Below are positions 53,998 to 62,658 of a stretch of 64,000 nt of DNA, in pieces. A program made the translations under genes and the position numbers. The DNA comes from Gammaproteobacteria bacterium (GTDB lineage Bacteria > Pseudomonadota > Gammaproteobacteria > Arenicellales > JAJDZL01), in the NCBI GenBank assembly GCA_022823625.1, contig JAJEHQ010000013.1, forward strand, positions 1 to 64,000, read 5' to 3'. The number at the start of each line of letters is the position of its first letter. Within the stretch, counting starts at the first letter, position 1. Below the pieces are notes generated by a model, which saw only the letters and a program-made list of their open reading frames with translations, was not told the origin of the DNA and made no database searches.

Positions 53998-54744
53998 TCA
54001 GACGTTGGTAGCAGTCTGGTTTTTTACTTTTGACACTGCTTTATCGAGTGTGTCTTGACTTGCCAAATAGAAGTGTTCAATGGGCTTCAAATCATCGTCC
54101 AGTCGGTAAACTAGCGGAATGCCAGTTGGGATGTTCAATGAAGTAATGTCCTCATCAGAAACATCATCCAGATACTTGACGAGGGCTCTCAAACTATTGC
54201 CGTGAGCAACGACAAAAACCCGCTTGCCGCTGAGAATCAAAGGTCGTACCGATGACTCCCAATAGTGAACCACTCGTTTAAACGTGTCTGCCAGGGATTC
54301 GGTTGCTGGAAGTTTCTCCAGTGACTGATACTTGCGGTCTGCTCGTAAGCGTTCCTGATCCGGTGATTCCATTTCGGGTGGTCGAACCGCGTATCCGCGT
54401 CGCCAGCGATGAATCTGTTCTTCACCGTGGAGCTGCGTCATTTCGCTCTTGTTCAGACCCTGAAGCGCACCGTAGTGTCGTTCATTGAGATGCCAGTGTT
54501 TTTCAACTGGAATCCATACCTGGTCAAGCTCGTGCAAGGCAATCCATAAAGTATGAATGGATCGTTTAAGTAAAGAAGTCAGCGCAATATCAAATTGATA
54601 TCCGCCTTCAGCCAGTGCTTTACCAGCTGATCGTGCTTCCTCAATACCAAGTTGAGAAAGATCGACGTCAACCCAGCCAGTGAAGCGGTTTTCCAGATTC
54701 CACTGACTTTGTCCGTGTCGCAGAAGTACAAGTTTATGTGACAT
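53998..54744 (-). CDS. gpmA: 2,3-bisphosphoglycerate-dependent phosphoglycerate mutase
   Basis: Interconverts 3- and 2-phosphoglycerate. It is 248 aa, the usual length. The phosphohistidine is in VLLRHGQSQWNLENRFTGW; LNERHYGALQGLNKSEM and VAHGNSLRALVKYLDDVSDE hold the other active-site residues. Its ATG overlaps the rdgB stop by 11 bases, so it belongs to the rph-rdgB-gpmA run. It adds the mutase step missing from the tkt-fba cluster. Confidence 0.95.
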   Translation of the reverse strand: MSHKLVLLRHGQSQWNLENRFTGWVDVDLSQLGIEEARSAGKALAEGGYQFDIALTSLLKRSIHTLWIALHELDQVWIPVEKHWHLNERHYGALQGLNKSEMTQLHGEEQIHRWRRGYAVRPPEMESPDQERLRADRKYQSLEKLPATESLADTFKRVVHYWESSVRPLILSGKRVFVVAHGNSLRALVKYLDDVSDEDITSLNIPTGIPLVYRLDDDLKPIEHFYLASQDTLDKAVSKVKNQTATNV

Positions 54745-55348
54745 CGGTCTCCACTAAATTCATGAGTTTTTCGACGAGATTACGTAACGCTTTTCCCCGA
54801 TGGCTGATTTCATTTTTCTCTTCGGGAGGCAACTCCGCCAGTGTACACCGCCTATCCTGCAACCAAACCACAGGGTCATAACCAAATCCAAAAGTGCCTT
54901 GTACCTTGTGATGAATCACACCATCCAATGTACCTTGGGCAATGACAGGGGCAGGGTCGAATTCATGCCGAAGGTACACCATGGTGCAGCGAAACCGACA
55001 ACTGCGGTCCGTTCCCTCGACTCCCTCAAGTTTGTCCAGTAGTTTCTTGATGTTCTTTTCGTCGTTTGCATCCGGCCCAGAATACCGAGATGAAATTACC
55101 CCGGGCTCACCGCCAAGAACATCTACCTCCAATCCTGAATCATCAGCGATGGCAGGCAGTCCACAATTTGCAGTCGCATGACGGGCTTTAATCAGGGCAT
55201 TTTCAATGAAAGTTGGTTTGTCTTCGACTGCTGAGCCGATGTTGAATTCCGATTGGGCAATGATTTCAATCGACGAGGTTGCCAGCATTCGGCTGATTTC
55301 ATCAATCTTGCCAGGGTTGTCACTGGCGAGGACAATTCTCTTTTTCAT
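54734..55348 (-). CDS. rdgB: XTP/dITP diphosphatase (RdgB/HAM1)
   Basis: A 204-aa nucleotide-pool sanitising enzyme that removes ITP, dITP and [19 protein letters not shown] is the N-terminal signature, [20 protein letters not shown] the catalytic loop, and [12 protein letters not shown] with SHRGKALR the base-recognition part. It overlaps rph by 4 bases and gpmA by 11, in the rph-rdgB order common in proteobacteria. Confidence 0.95.
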   Translation of the reverse strand: MKKRIVLASDNPGKIDEISRMLATSSIEIIAQSEFNIGSAVEDKPTFIENALIKARHATANCGLPAIADDSGLEVDVLGGEPGVISSRYSGPDANDEKNIKKLLDKLEGVEGTDRSCRFRCTMVYLRHEFDPAPVIAQGTLDGVIHHKVQGTFGFGYDPVVWLQDRRCTLAELPPEEKNEISHRGKALRNLVEKLMNLVETDVT

Positions 55349-56064
55349 GTTGAGAGTGCTTGTTTTTGCAGTTCGGTGAGTTGAAAAACGCCAGACCGGG
55401 CGACATTTGCCATTTCATTCAATTGATCCAACGTAAAGACTTTTCCTTCTGCAGTGCCCTGAACTTCGACAATCTCTCCATGATCTGTCATAACAAAATT
55501 CATATCTGTCTGGGCAAATTGATCTTCGCTGTAATCGATATCCAGACATATTGCATCATTGACAATTCCAACTGATACTGCCGCAACCTGATGAAGCACA
55601 GGGTTGGTTGTAATATCACCTCGTTTAATTAGTTGATTGATAGCGTCGACAAGCGCGACATAACCACCAGTGATCGAAGCGCAGCGAGTGCCGCCATCCG
55701 CCTGCAATACATCGCAGTCAATCGTAATGGTCCGCTCTCCTAGTTGGTCGAGTGCGACACAGGAACGAAGGCTTCTGCCAATTAGTCGTTGAATTTCGAG
55801 TGTCCGCCCACCTTGCCGGCCGCGGGCCGCTTCACGAGAGCTTCGAATCTGGGTTGAACCGGGCAGCATACTGTATTCACCCGTAATCCAACCTTGGTTT
55901 TTACCTCGAAGATGAAATGGAACGCGGTCATCAGAACTGGCTGTGCACAACACGATGGTATCGCCAGCTTCCATCAACACTGAGCCGAGTGCGTTCTTGG
56001 TGTAGTTTCGAGTAATTTGAGCGGGACGCATTTCGTCCTGACTTCGTCCGTTAGTACGTGTCAT
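55345..56064 (-). CDS. rph: Ribonuclease PH
   Basis: A phosphorolytic 3'-5' exoribonuclease that trims tRNA precursors. It is 239 aa. Motifs: [73 protein letters not shown] and [19 protein letters not shown]. All the RNase PH phosphate and catalytic residues appear present. First gene of the rph-rdgB-gpmA run. Confidence 0.96.
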   Translation of the reverse strand: MTRTNGRSQDEMRPAQITRNYTKNALGSVLMEAGDTIVLCTASSDDRVPFHLRGKNQGWITGEYSMLPGSTQIRSSREAARGRQGGRTLEIQRLIGRSLRSCVALDQLGERTITIDCDVLQADGGTRCASITGGYVALVDAINQLIKRGDITTNPVLHQVAAVSVGIVNDAICLDIDYSEDQFAQTDMNFVMTDHGEIVEVQGTAEGKVFTLDQLNEMANVARSGVFQLTELQKQALST

Positions 56065-56390
56065 ATTTCAAAATGAATCATCGATGTTGGTTGATGTTGG
56101 CATATATCGGCGAAACTGGTGGCTGTGAATCTAAGTTGTTTCGAACACCATGCGCGAATTAAGCTTCTTCAGTCATTCGCAGGTTCAATTGCCGAGACAT
56201 TACCACAATACTGCATCGGTCTAAATTCGACAGACAGTCTTGTGATGAGTATCCTGCGCTATTTTATTTGTCAACGTAGATTGGCTAATTCTACACTACG
56301 AAAAAAATTTGTCTTCGCCTATAAAACTCAGTAGAGGTTTCTCGGCTATCGAATAAGGCTGTACACGAATGGACAATCATTATTGTGTTC
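56065..56390. other. Intergenic region, no gene seen
   Basis: This 326-base gap lies between rph (start side) and the end of hipA. I see no convincing coding region, strong hairpin or repeat. The rph promoter should be within about 100 bases of 56064. Confidence 0.4.
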
Positions 56391-57650
56391 CTATTGTTCA
56401 ATTGAAAAAGTGTTTAGAAACTGTCTACCCCATAGAAGTTTTTTGTCCGCATCAGTAAGTTCCGCTTCTTCGCATACGGTGTCCCAATGTTGTTCAATTG
56501 CAGTTATGAGCTTTTCAAAAATCTTGCGGGCTTCCTCCTCAGACAGCAAGAAGTTATGTGCAGTTTCAAGACAGGATTTAAGCCAGCTGAGGTTGTTGTT
56601 ACCGCAGATCAACATAGCTTGTGAGGCTTCATTACCTGTGCGGTTTTGCGGACATATGTCATAGGCAGGTGTGAGCGTCAAATTTTTGCCATCCCAAAAA
56701 GCAGCATGGTTGCGTGCGTGATCATCAGTATTACCGCAAAGAATGTTGAAAACGAGCCGAGAGAACACTTCTCCAAGGGTTTGTCTAGGGTTTGCGAAGC
56801 GGTGACGGATGATTTCAGCGAAGGTTTCGTAACTAGCATAACGCGCCATCATTTCATCAAGGCCGAGCATTGTCAATGCAGAGACCATTGCCTTACGTAG
56901 CCAGGCATTGTGTTTCGGAATGCGATCAAATCGCTCGATCAGGAGCACGTCTTTACCAGCTGCCTTGATCAGCTGGACCGGTGCAACATGTAGATCCGCC
57001 AACGCTGCTAGCCGCATTGCGATGAACTCAGCTTTGATGACACTGTAGAGATCAGTGCTAGAGGAAAACTTTGCAATGTACTTCTTGTTTTGATCTTGAA
57101 TTAAGGCTTTTGGACGCGCGCCGCCGATCGAACTGCCATGGAACAATGCTTCATCCAACTCAGAGGTGAGAAGAACCCCTTTTTCAACTCGATCGGAGGA
57201 TTCAATCAACTCTTCTAGGCTTGCGTTTCGTGCAGTACGCGGCACGTATTCAGTCGGTGAGCGTTGAAAATCGAGTGCACCGATCCGATCTGAACCGGAC
57301 TCCAGTAGATACGTCAATTCATCCAACTCGTTAGTGTCTGTATTTGGACCCCTGCGTCCCAAAAGTTTATTGATAATGACACGTCGCCCCCATGCATCAG
57401 GTGAGGCATCCCGGATACAGGCGGGCATAGTTAAACCCTCTGACAGGGGTAATATTCCAGTTTGCAAGGGCAATTCCGGTTCATAAATCGAAATTGCGGG
57501 CCTGCTACCACCAATCCGTTCAAGATAGCTCCTGCCGTAGTTGAACTGGACATTGCCATTGTCAGATTCCAACCGTCCAGCTACAACAGGTTCTGTTGCG
57601 TTTGGCAACCATATCCAGACGAATGCTTCTTTGCTGCTGCTAGAAGTCAT
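56391..57650 (-). CDS. HipA-family serine/threonine kinase toxin
   Basis: A 419-aa HipA-like kinase. The N-terminal Couple_hipA domain covers about 1-110. The Gly-rich ATP loop is LFHGSSIGGARPKALIQD, then YIAKFSSSTDLYSVIKAEFI with the ATP lysine. The catalytic loop is ILCGNTDDHARNHAAFWD, followed by the metal motif LTPAYDICPQNR. In E. coli, HipA phosphorylates glutamyl-tRNA synthetase; the target here is unknown. Its start overlaps the antitoxin gene by 11 bases. Confidence 0.9.
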   Translation of the reverse strand: MTSSSSKEAFVWIWLPNATEPVVAGRLESDNGNVQFNYGRSYLERIGGSRPAISIYEPELPLQTGILPLSEGLTMPACIRDASPDAWGRRVIINKLLGRRGPNTDTNELDELTYLLESGSDRIGALDFQRSPTEYVPRTARNASLEELIESSDRVEKGVLLTSELDEALFHGSSIGGARPKALIQDQNKKYIAKFSSSTDLYSVIKAEFIAMRLAALADLHVAPVQLIKAAGKDVLLIERFDRIPKHNAWLRKAMVSALTMLGLDEMMARYASYETFAEIIRHRFANPRQTLGEVFSRLVFNILCGNTDDHARNHAAFWDGKNLTLTPAYDICPQNRTGNEASQAMLICGNNNLSWLKSCLETAHNFLLSEEEARKIFEKLITAIEQHWDTVCEEAELTDADKKLLWGRQFLNTFSIEQ

Positions 57651-57978
57651 CGCGCACCGCCTTGGATTTTTTGCGAACAGATTTTGGCAACAATTCCAGC
57701 TGCTCTTCGGTATGGTGTAGATGCTTCGTCAGTGTGCTCTGATCGGCATCAAACAGATTTACTCCGACTATGACCGCGACTTCAAATACTACGCCAATTT
57801 CACATTTGAGATTACCTTTCTCAATGCGCTGAAGTAGTCCTCTGGAGATTCCAGCGCGTTCCGCCACTTCTAGCGTGGTGAATCTATTTTTATTTCGCGC
57901 TACACGAATTAACTGTCCGAGAAGGGTGGTCGCCGTTTGGGTATAGCGTGAGTAGGTGCGTGTTATGGACTTGGGCAT
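57640..57978 (-). CDS. HipB-like XRE-family antitoxin
   Basis: A 112-aa DNA-binding protein. The Cro/C1-type helix-turn-helix occupies about 20-80 (LGQLIRVARNKNRFTTLEVA, ERAGISRGLLQRIEKGNLKC). The basic tail ends KSVRKKSKAVRDDF. It precedes and overlaps the HipA-type gene, so it is the likely antitoxin and autorepressor. The inverted repeat upstream supports autoregulation. Confidence 0.88.
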   Translation of the reverse strand: MPKSITRTYSRYTQTATTLLGQLIRVARNKNRFTTLEVAERAGISRGLLQRIEKGNLKCEIGVVFEVAVIVGVNLFDADQSTLTKHLHHTEEQLELLPKSVRKKSKAVRDDF

Positions 57979-58018
57979 CGATTTACTATTGATTTATATA
58001 TAGACCATAAAAACACTT

Positions 58019-58040
58019 AATGATTTATATGTGAATCATT
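58019..58040. promoter_or_regulatory. Likely HipB operator
   Basis: A perfect 7-bp inverted repeat AATGATT-tatatgtg-AATCATT lies about 40 bases before the hipB ATG. A partial second copy with the same TTGATTTATATAT core lies at about 57990-58005. The paired, spaced half-sites in the promoter zone fit cooperative HipB/HipBA repression. Confidence 0.6.
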
Positions 58041-58400
58041 ATAGCGGTTTTATGCCGCTTTGTCGAGACACAAGCGAACAAAACGGACGATCATTTCGAG
58101 AGGAGTCTATACCAATTTCGATAGCAGAATGTTTCGAGTACTTGCATTATTTCAATGAAACGACTAGTTATAGACTTGCCGCTGTGTGAATGCAGATCGC
58201 AATGGTATCGGTATAAAATCGTATATGTTCTTGGTAGGTGGTTAGATGCTGATTGATATTTCGCGACTTAAGTTTGTAATTCTGTCCACTGGTGTAAATT
58301 AATCAGTGTTACGCATTACAAATTGACATGCTGATTTCGCTATTTCATAGAATTGACCACAATATTGATCTGTAATTCCAACTAGTCTATGGAGGAAGTC
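58041..58400. other. Intergenic region before dienelactone hydrolase gene
   Basis: A non-coding AT-rich stretch between divergent genes. No gene or clear structure is visible apart from the operator to its left. The last 12 bases carry the GGAGG ribosome site of the next gene. Confidence 0.4.
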
Positions 58401-59159
58401 ATGACGAATCGAAGAAGCGCACTCAAGGTGATCGGCGGAGTCCCGCTAGCTGTTGTAACAGTTGGAAAAGTTTCCGTTAGTTCTGCAAATCAGGACAATG
58501 TTTCTGTTGAAACATGGACGTCAGATGAACCACTGACTGGCTACTTTCTGGAACCGGAGACAGAACCTGCCGGTGCTGTTTTGTTGATTCACGAATGGTG
58601 GGGACTGAATGATCAAATTCGAAGTGTGGTTCCCAAATTTGCTGAAGCTGGATTTTTGTCGCTTGCAGTTGATTTGTATCAAAAGCAAGTTGCTGAATCA
58701 CCAGACAAGGCTCGACAACTAATGCAGAATGTCCAACCAGATGTGGCGACAGACGCTCTAGTGACCTGGATCGACTGGTTGCGAAACCATCCCAAATCGA
58801 ATGGCAAGGTCGGTACTGTCGGTTGGTGTTTTGGTGGTGGCTGGTCGTTGAACGCGTCACTGGCAACTCCTGTTGATGCGACAGTGATCTACTATGGTCG
58901 CTGCGAAAAGAGTGCTGAGGAGGTGAGTAGCTTGCAAGGTCCGGTGATGGGGCACTTTGCAACTGCCGACCAATTTATTGATCGGGATATGGTTTCAGTG
59001 TTCGAGAAGTCGATGGATGCGGCCGGTAAATCCTATACCAATTTTTGGTATGAGGCTGATCATGGGTTTGCTAATCCGACGACTGCCCGGCATGATGCTG
59101 AAGATGCTATGCTAGCCTGGTCGCGAACTTTGGATTTCTTCAACAAACACCTTACATAA
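58401..59159 (+). CDS. Dienelactone hydrolase family protein, probable Tat export
   Basis: About 252 aa. The N-terminus TNRRSALKVIGGVPLAVVTV has a twin-arginine-like motif and hydrophobic stretch, suggesting folded export to the periplasm. The DLH domain follows: LLIHEWWGLNDQIRSVVPKF, the nucleophile elbow VGWCFGGGWSL with Cys as in dienelactone hydrolases, an acid near TADQFIDRD and the catalytic His in EADHGFANPTT. ATG 58401 was chosen because GGAGG lies 5 bases upstream. The ATG at 58389 overlaps that site. The substrate is unknown. Confidence 0.87.
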   Translation: MTNRRSALKVIGGVPLAVVTVGKVSVSSANQDNVSVETWTSDEPLTGYFLEPETEPAGAVLLIHEWWGLNDQIRSVVPKFAEAGFLSLAVDLYQKQVAESPDKARQLMQNVQPDVATDALVTWIDWLRNHPKSNGKVGTVGWCFGGGWSLNASLATPVDATVIYYGRCEKSAEEVSSLQGPVMGHFATADQFIDRDMVSVFEKSMDAAGKSYTNFWYEADHGFANPTTARHDAEDAMLAWSRTLDFFNKHLT

Positions 59160-59185
59160 ATTTCTTTAGTTTTGAAGCTGGTGAT

Positions 59186-60199
59186 ATGCGGACTGGAATC
59201 AAAGACATCGTCTGGAAAGCGGAAAAGGAATCATCATCAATTTCACAGCTTCGCGAATTGCCAGAGCAACTCTCGAAAGAAATTGTTGGTCAGTCAGCCC
59301 TGATAGATCGATTGCTCATCGCACTTTTGTGCGGCGGTCACCTATTGCTTGAGGGTTTTCCAGGGCTTGCTAAGACCCGTTCGGTCAAAGCACTAGCGAA
59401 CCTGATTGCCGGCGAGTTTCATCGCATTCAGTTTACACCTGATCTGTTACCGGCAGATCTCACCGGAACTGAGGTTTATCGTCCGGAACTGGGGACCTTC
59501 GAATTCAGGCCAGGGCCACTGTTTCATGAAATTATTCTTGCTGATGAAATCAATCGAGCTCCGGCCAAGGTTCAGTCGGCACTTCTTGAAGCGATGGAAG
59601 AGCGACAGATCACAGTAGGCAGCAAAACCTATCAACTCCCAAAGCTGTTTATGGTGATGGCGACTCAGAACCCGATCGAACACGAAGGTACGTACCCGCT
59701 ACCTGAAGCCCAAAGAGATCGATTTCTGATGCATGTCCGTGTAGGCTACCCCGAAAAATCACAGGAACACGAGATACTCAAGATCGTGCGCTCCGAAGCA
59801 ACTGATGTGGAATTGGACTCGAAGTCTGAAGACGCACAAATCAGTTATGACACCATCGCGACAGCACGCAGGGAAATATTTTCCATCCACATGGAACCGA
59901 CAGTTGAGCAATACATAATTGAACTGGTTGATGCGTCACGAAACAGTCATCGATACTCATCAGAACTGGACAGTTGGATTGCAGTGGGAGCCAGCCCACG
60001 AGGCACGATTGCGCTTGACGTGTGTGCCCGAGCCCGAGCTTGGATAGAAGGGCGGGATTATGTTTCACCGGAAGACGTTCAGCAGGTTGCATTCGATACA
60101 TTGCGTCACCGAATACTTCTAACCTATGAGGCCGACGCAGACGGTGTTGACGTCGATGAGGTAATTCGTGAGCTCATCTCAGTCGTTGCTATTCCGTAG
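59186..60199 (+). CDS. MoxR family AAA+ ATPase
   Basis: A 337-aa MoxR-type AAA+ chaperone. Walker A is LLEGFPGLAKTRSVKAL, Walker B EIILADEINRAPAK, sensor 1 MVMATQNPIEHEGTYPLPEA, and a C-terminal helical lid with GASPRGTIALDV. MoxR proteins work with VWA-domain partners to mature or remodel protein complexes. Downstream are DUF58, DUF4381 and two VWA genes with gaps of 2-15 bases or overlap, the standard MoxR/Bat layout. Confidence 0.95.
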   Translation: MRTGIKDIVWKAEKESSSISQLRELPEQLSKEIVGQSALIDRLLIALLCGGHLLLEGFPGLAKTRSVKALANLIAGEFHRIQFTPDLLPADLTGTEVYRPELGTFEFRPGPLFHEIILADEINRAPAKVQSALLEAMEERQITVGSKTYQLPKLFMVMATQNPIEHEGTYPLPEAQRDRFLMHVRVGYPEKSQEHEILKIVRSEATDVELDSKSEDAQISYDTIATARREIFSIHMEPTVEQYIIELVDASRNSHRYSSELDSWIAVGASPRGTIALDVCARARAWIEGRDYVSPEDVQQVAFDTLRHRILLTYEADADGVDVDEVIRELISVVAIP

Positions 60200-60214
60200 T
60201 CTGGAAAAACAATC

Positions 60215-61201
60215 ATGTTGCGTGGCACATACGTAACGACTCAGGATCTGGTACGCCTTCGTGGGCGTACTCAAGGATTGATGTTGCCTGTTAATCCTGC
60301 AGTCTATCGGACTGGCGGTTTTCGATCAAAGATTCTGGGACGCGGAATGGAGTATGAGAAATCCCGTAAATACGAGGCGGGAGATGACGTGCGAATGATT
60401 GATTGGCGTGTCACAGCACGTACTGGAACCGCGCACACCAAAGTGTTTCAGGAAGATCGTCAAAAGGCAGTGTATCTCATTGTTGACTTGACATCAACGA
60501 TGAGATTCGGAACCCAGGTAGCTTTCAAATCTGTCGTTGCAGCTGAAGCAGCGGCACTGCTTGCTTGGGTGGCACATTCGCAGGGTGATTTGATCAGTAT
60601 CGTTGGTGTAACCGATCATGATGTCAGGCATGGCAAACTGGCATCTAGTTCAGAGTCGCTTATGAAACAGTTGAATATGTTGGCCAAGTTGAGCCAATCC
60701 CCACCCGAGAATATTGAATCTCCCTTGTCTTTTGCTGAAGCTCTTTCAGTCGTGGTTCGAAAAGTCCGAACCGGTGACCTGGCAGTGATATTCAGTGACC
60801 TAGCCAACCTTACAGACATCAGCAGTAAGGCTCTGGAGTATTTGAGTCGGCGGCAGTCGCTGATTGTGTGCTGGGTTCAGGACCCCATTGAGCAAAAGTC
60901 TTTACCTGTTGGACACTATCCAGTTACGGACGGACTTCAATTTACAACGCTGCATCTATCCTCAACTGGTCGTCGAAAAAAGCTGCAATCGCTGCTCGAT
61001 CAACGCAACCAGGCGATTAAGGACACGCTTAAGCGACTTGGTTCGACAAATGTACAGATGAAGTGCGGAGATGAAATTGTCAAGGTACTGCATCAAACAT
61101 TTCATCGCTCAGCGAATTCCAATGGTCGCAATGGCTTGTCCCCACCCGTCGGTTTCTCCAGATCTTCTGTGAGGGCATCTGCGCCAACCCGTGGTTACTG
61201 A
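60215..61201 (+). CDS. DUF58 domain protein
   Basis: A 328-aa protein of the DUF58 family, always linked to MoxR ATPases. The conserved core is GRGMEYEKSRKYEAGDDVRM, then IDWRVTARTGTAHTKVFQED, with a VWA-like fold after it (YLIVDLTSTMRFGTQV). The C-terminal tail is polar and variable. It may be the adaptor that MoxR acts on. It starts 15 bases after moxR and ends 2 bases before the DUF4381 gene. Confidence 0.93.
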   Translation: MLRGTYVTTQDLVRLRGRTQGLMLPVNPAVYRTGGFRSKILGRGMEYEKSRKYEAGDDVRMIDWRVTARTGTAHTKVFQEDRQKAVYLIVDLTSTMRFGTQVAFKSVVAAEAAALLAWVAHSQGDLISIVGVTDHDVRHGKLASSSESLMKQLNMLAKLSQSPPENIESPLSFAEALSVVVRKVRTGDLAVIFSDLANLTDISSKALEYLSRRQSLIVCWVQDPIEQKSLPVGHYPVTDGLQFTTLHLSSTGRRKKLQSLLDQRNQAIKDTLKRLGSTNVQMKCGDEIVKVLHQTFHRSANSNGRNGLSPPVGFSRSSVRASAPTRGY

Positions 61202-61203
61202 AT

Positions 61204-61659
61204 ATGGAAATTGACCCGCTCTCTGAACTTCGCGATGTAATTTATCCTGTCGATCCCGGATTCTGGCCACCCGCAATCGGATGGTGGATTGTGCTGGTTC
61301 TCGTCATTCTCTGTCTGATTGGAGCGGTGTATCTCTTCCGCTCAATTTACCTACGACTGGCAGAAACCTCTTTTGTTAAGGAAGTTGATGCACTAACTCA
61401 ATTACAACCGCGCGAAGCAGTCGGTGAGTTATCCATCCTGATGCGCCGTATCGCAATAACAAGATTTCCACGGGACTCTGTTGCCGGTTTGAGTGGTGAG
61501 GACTGGCTGCAATTTCTCGATCAAAGTGGTAATACAGATCAGTTTACGACTGGTCCGGGCCGCGCATTGGTGAGTGCGCCTTATTCAAATCTAACACCGG
61601 AAAATCTCGACCCACTATTCAAAATCTGTCGGGACTGGGCCAAGTCTGTCACTGTTTAG
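61204..61659 (+). CDS. DUF4381 membrane protein
   Basis: A 151-aa single-pass membrane protein. LRDVIYPVDPGFWPPAIGWW is the family's start, followed by a hydrophobic helix (IVLVLVILCLIGAVYLF) and a cytoplasmic part with LTQLQPREAVGELSILMRRI and the SGEDWLQFLD motif. DUF4381 is found between DUF58 and VWA genes in MoxR operons; its role is unknown. Confidence 0.9.
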   Translation: MEIDPLSELRDVIYPVDPGFWPPAIGWWIVLVLVILCLIGAVYLFRSIYLRLAETSFVKEVDALTQLQPREAVGELSILMRRIAITRFPRDSVAGLSGEDWLQFLDQSGNTDQFTTGPGRALVSAPYSNLTPENLDPLFKICRDWAKSVTV

Positions 61660-61668
61660 GGTCTGACG

Positions 61669-62658
61669 ATGTTCAAATTTCAGTGGCTTTTTATTTTTCT
61701 TGCCTTACCACTGCCGTACTTGATTCACAGATTTTTGCCCAAACGCGAATCTAGACCACCATCCCTCAAGGTGCCCTTTTTTCGAGAGATAAACGACCGG
61801 AGGTTTGCGGTTAGTGCGCCATCTAAAGCTATGGTCAGTCTAGCCGCTCTCGTTTGGTTTGCGCTCGTCTGTGCGGCTGCCCGACCTTTATGGATTGAGG
61901 AGAACGTACAGGTTCCAGTGACTGGTCGAGACCTCCTTATTGCTCTTGATATTTCAGGAAGCATGCAGCAGCAAGACTTTTCGGCGGGAAATCGCTCACG
62001 ATTCAGCGCGGTGCAGGAAATTGCCAGCGAATTTGTTGCCAGAAGGGCAGGTGATCGCGTTGGCCTAATTTTGTTTGGTAGTCAGCCATACCTCTATACC
62101 CCTTTGACTTTTGATTTGGATTCGGTGGTGGAATTTTTGAGTCATGCCAGGGTAGGATTTGCCGGACAGCAGACTGCAATCGGCGACACCATCGGGCTGG
62201 CTGTCAAGGTGTTGCGGGAACGATCTGCTGAGAACAGAATACTGATTCTGTTAACAGACGGTGACAACTCTGCAGGAGAAATTGAACCATTGGAAGGCAT
62301 GCAACTTGCGGTTGAACACGGAGTCAGAATATTTGTGATCGGAATAGGAATTGACCACACCAGTGCGGTGGCTTCAAATCGAAGACGTGTAAACGAATTG
62401 CCGAAAATCGCACAAGCCACCGGTGGTGTTTATTTTCATGCGTCCAATGCAAAAGCGCTGGAGGAGATCTACACTGCAATTGATAAGTTTGAACCAATTG
62501 AGGCAGATTCACATTCGCGGCTTCTGGTTAAGGAACTCTACCCATGGTCGTTAGCTCTCGCGATGGTTCTGGCGGCGTTGATATTTACGCAAAATACATT
62601 TTCAGGGGTACTGTTGCGCCTTATCAACATCAAAAAGAGGGCTGCAGATGCCCTTTGA
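61669..62658 (+). CDS. VWA domain membrane protein (BatA-like)
   Basis: A 329-aa protein with two N-terminal and one C-terminal hydrophobic segments around a von Willebrand A domain. The metal-ion-dependent adhesion site is complete: LIALDISGSMQQQ (DxSxS) plus TAIGDTIGLAVKVL and LLTDGDNSAGEI. It is the BatA type of the aerotolerance (Bat) operons. Its last codons overlap the ATG of the next VWA gene (11 bases). Confidence 0.93.
   Translation: MFKFQWLFIFLALPLPYLIHRFLPKRESRPPSLKVPFFREINDRRFAVSAPSKAMVSLAALVWFALVCAAARPLWIEENVQVPVTGRDLLIALDISGSMQQQDFSAGNRSRFSAVQEIASEFVARRAGDRVGLILFGSQPYLYTPLTFDLDSVVEFLSHARVGFAGQQTAIGDTIGLAVKVLRERSAENRILILLTDGDNSAGEIEPLEGMQLAVEHGVRIFVIGIGIDHTSAVASNRRRVNELPKIAQATGGVYFHASNAKALEEIYTAIDKFEPIEADSHSRLLVKELYPWSLALAMVLAALIFTQNTFSGVLLRLINIKKRAADAL

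Noticed and set aside
56119..56334. 71-codon plus-strand open frame upstream of rph
   Set aside because: No ribosome site or motif, and AT-rich random-looking composition.
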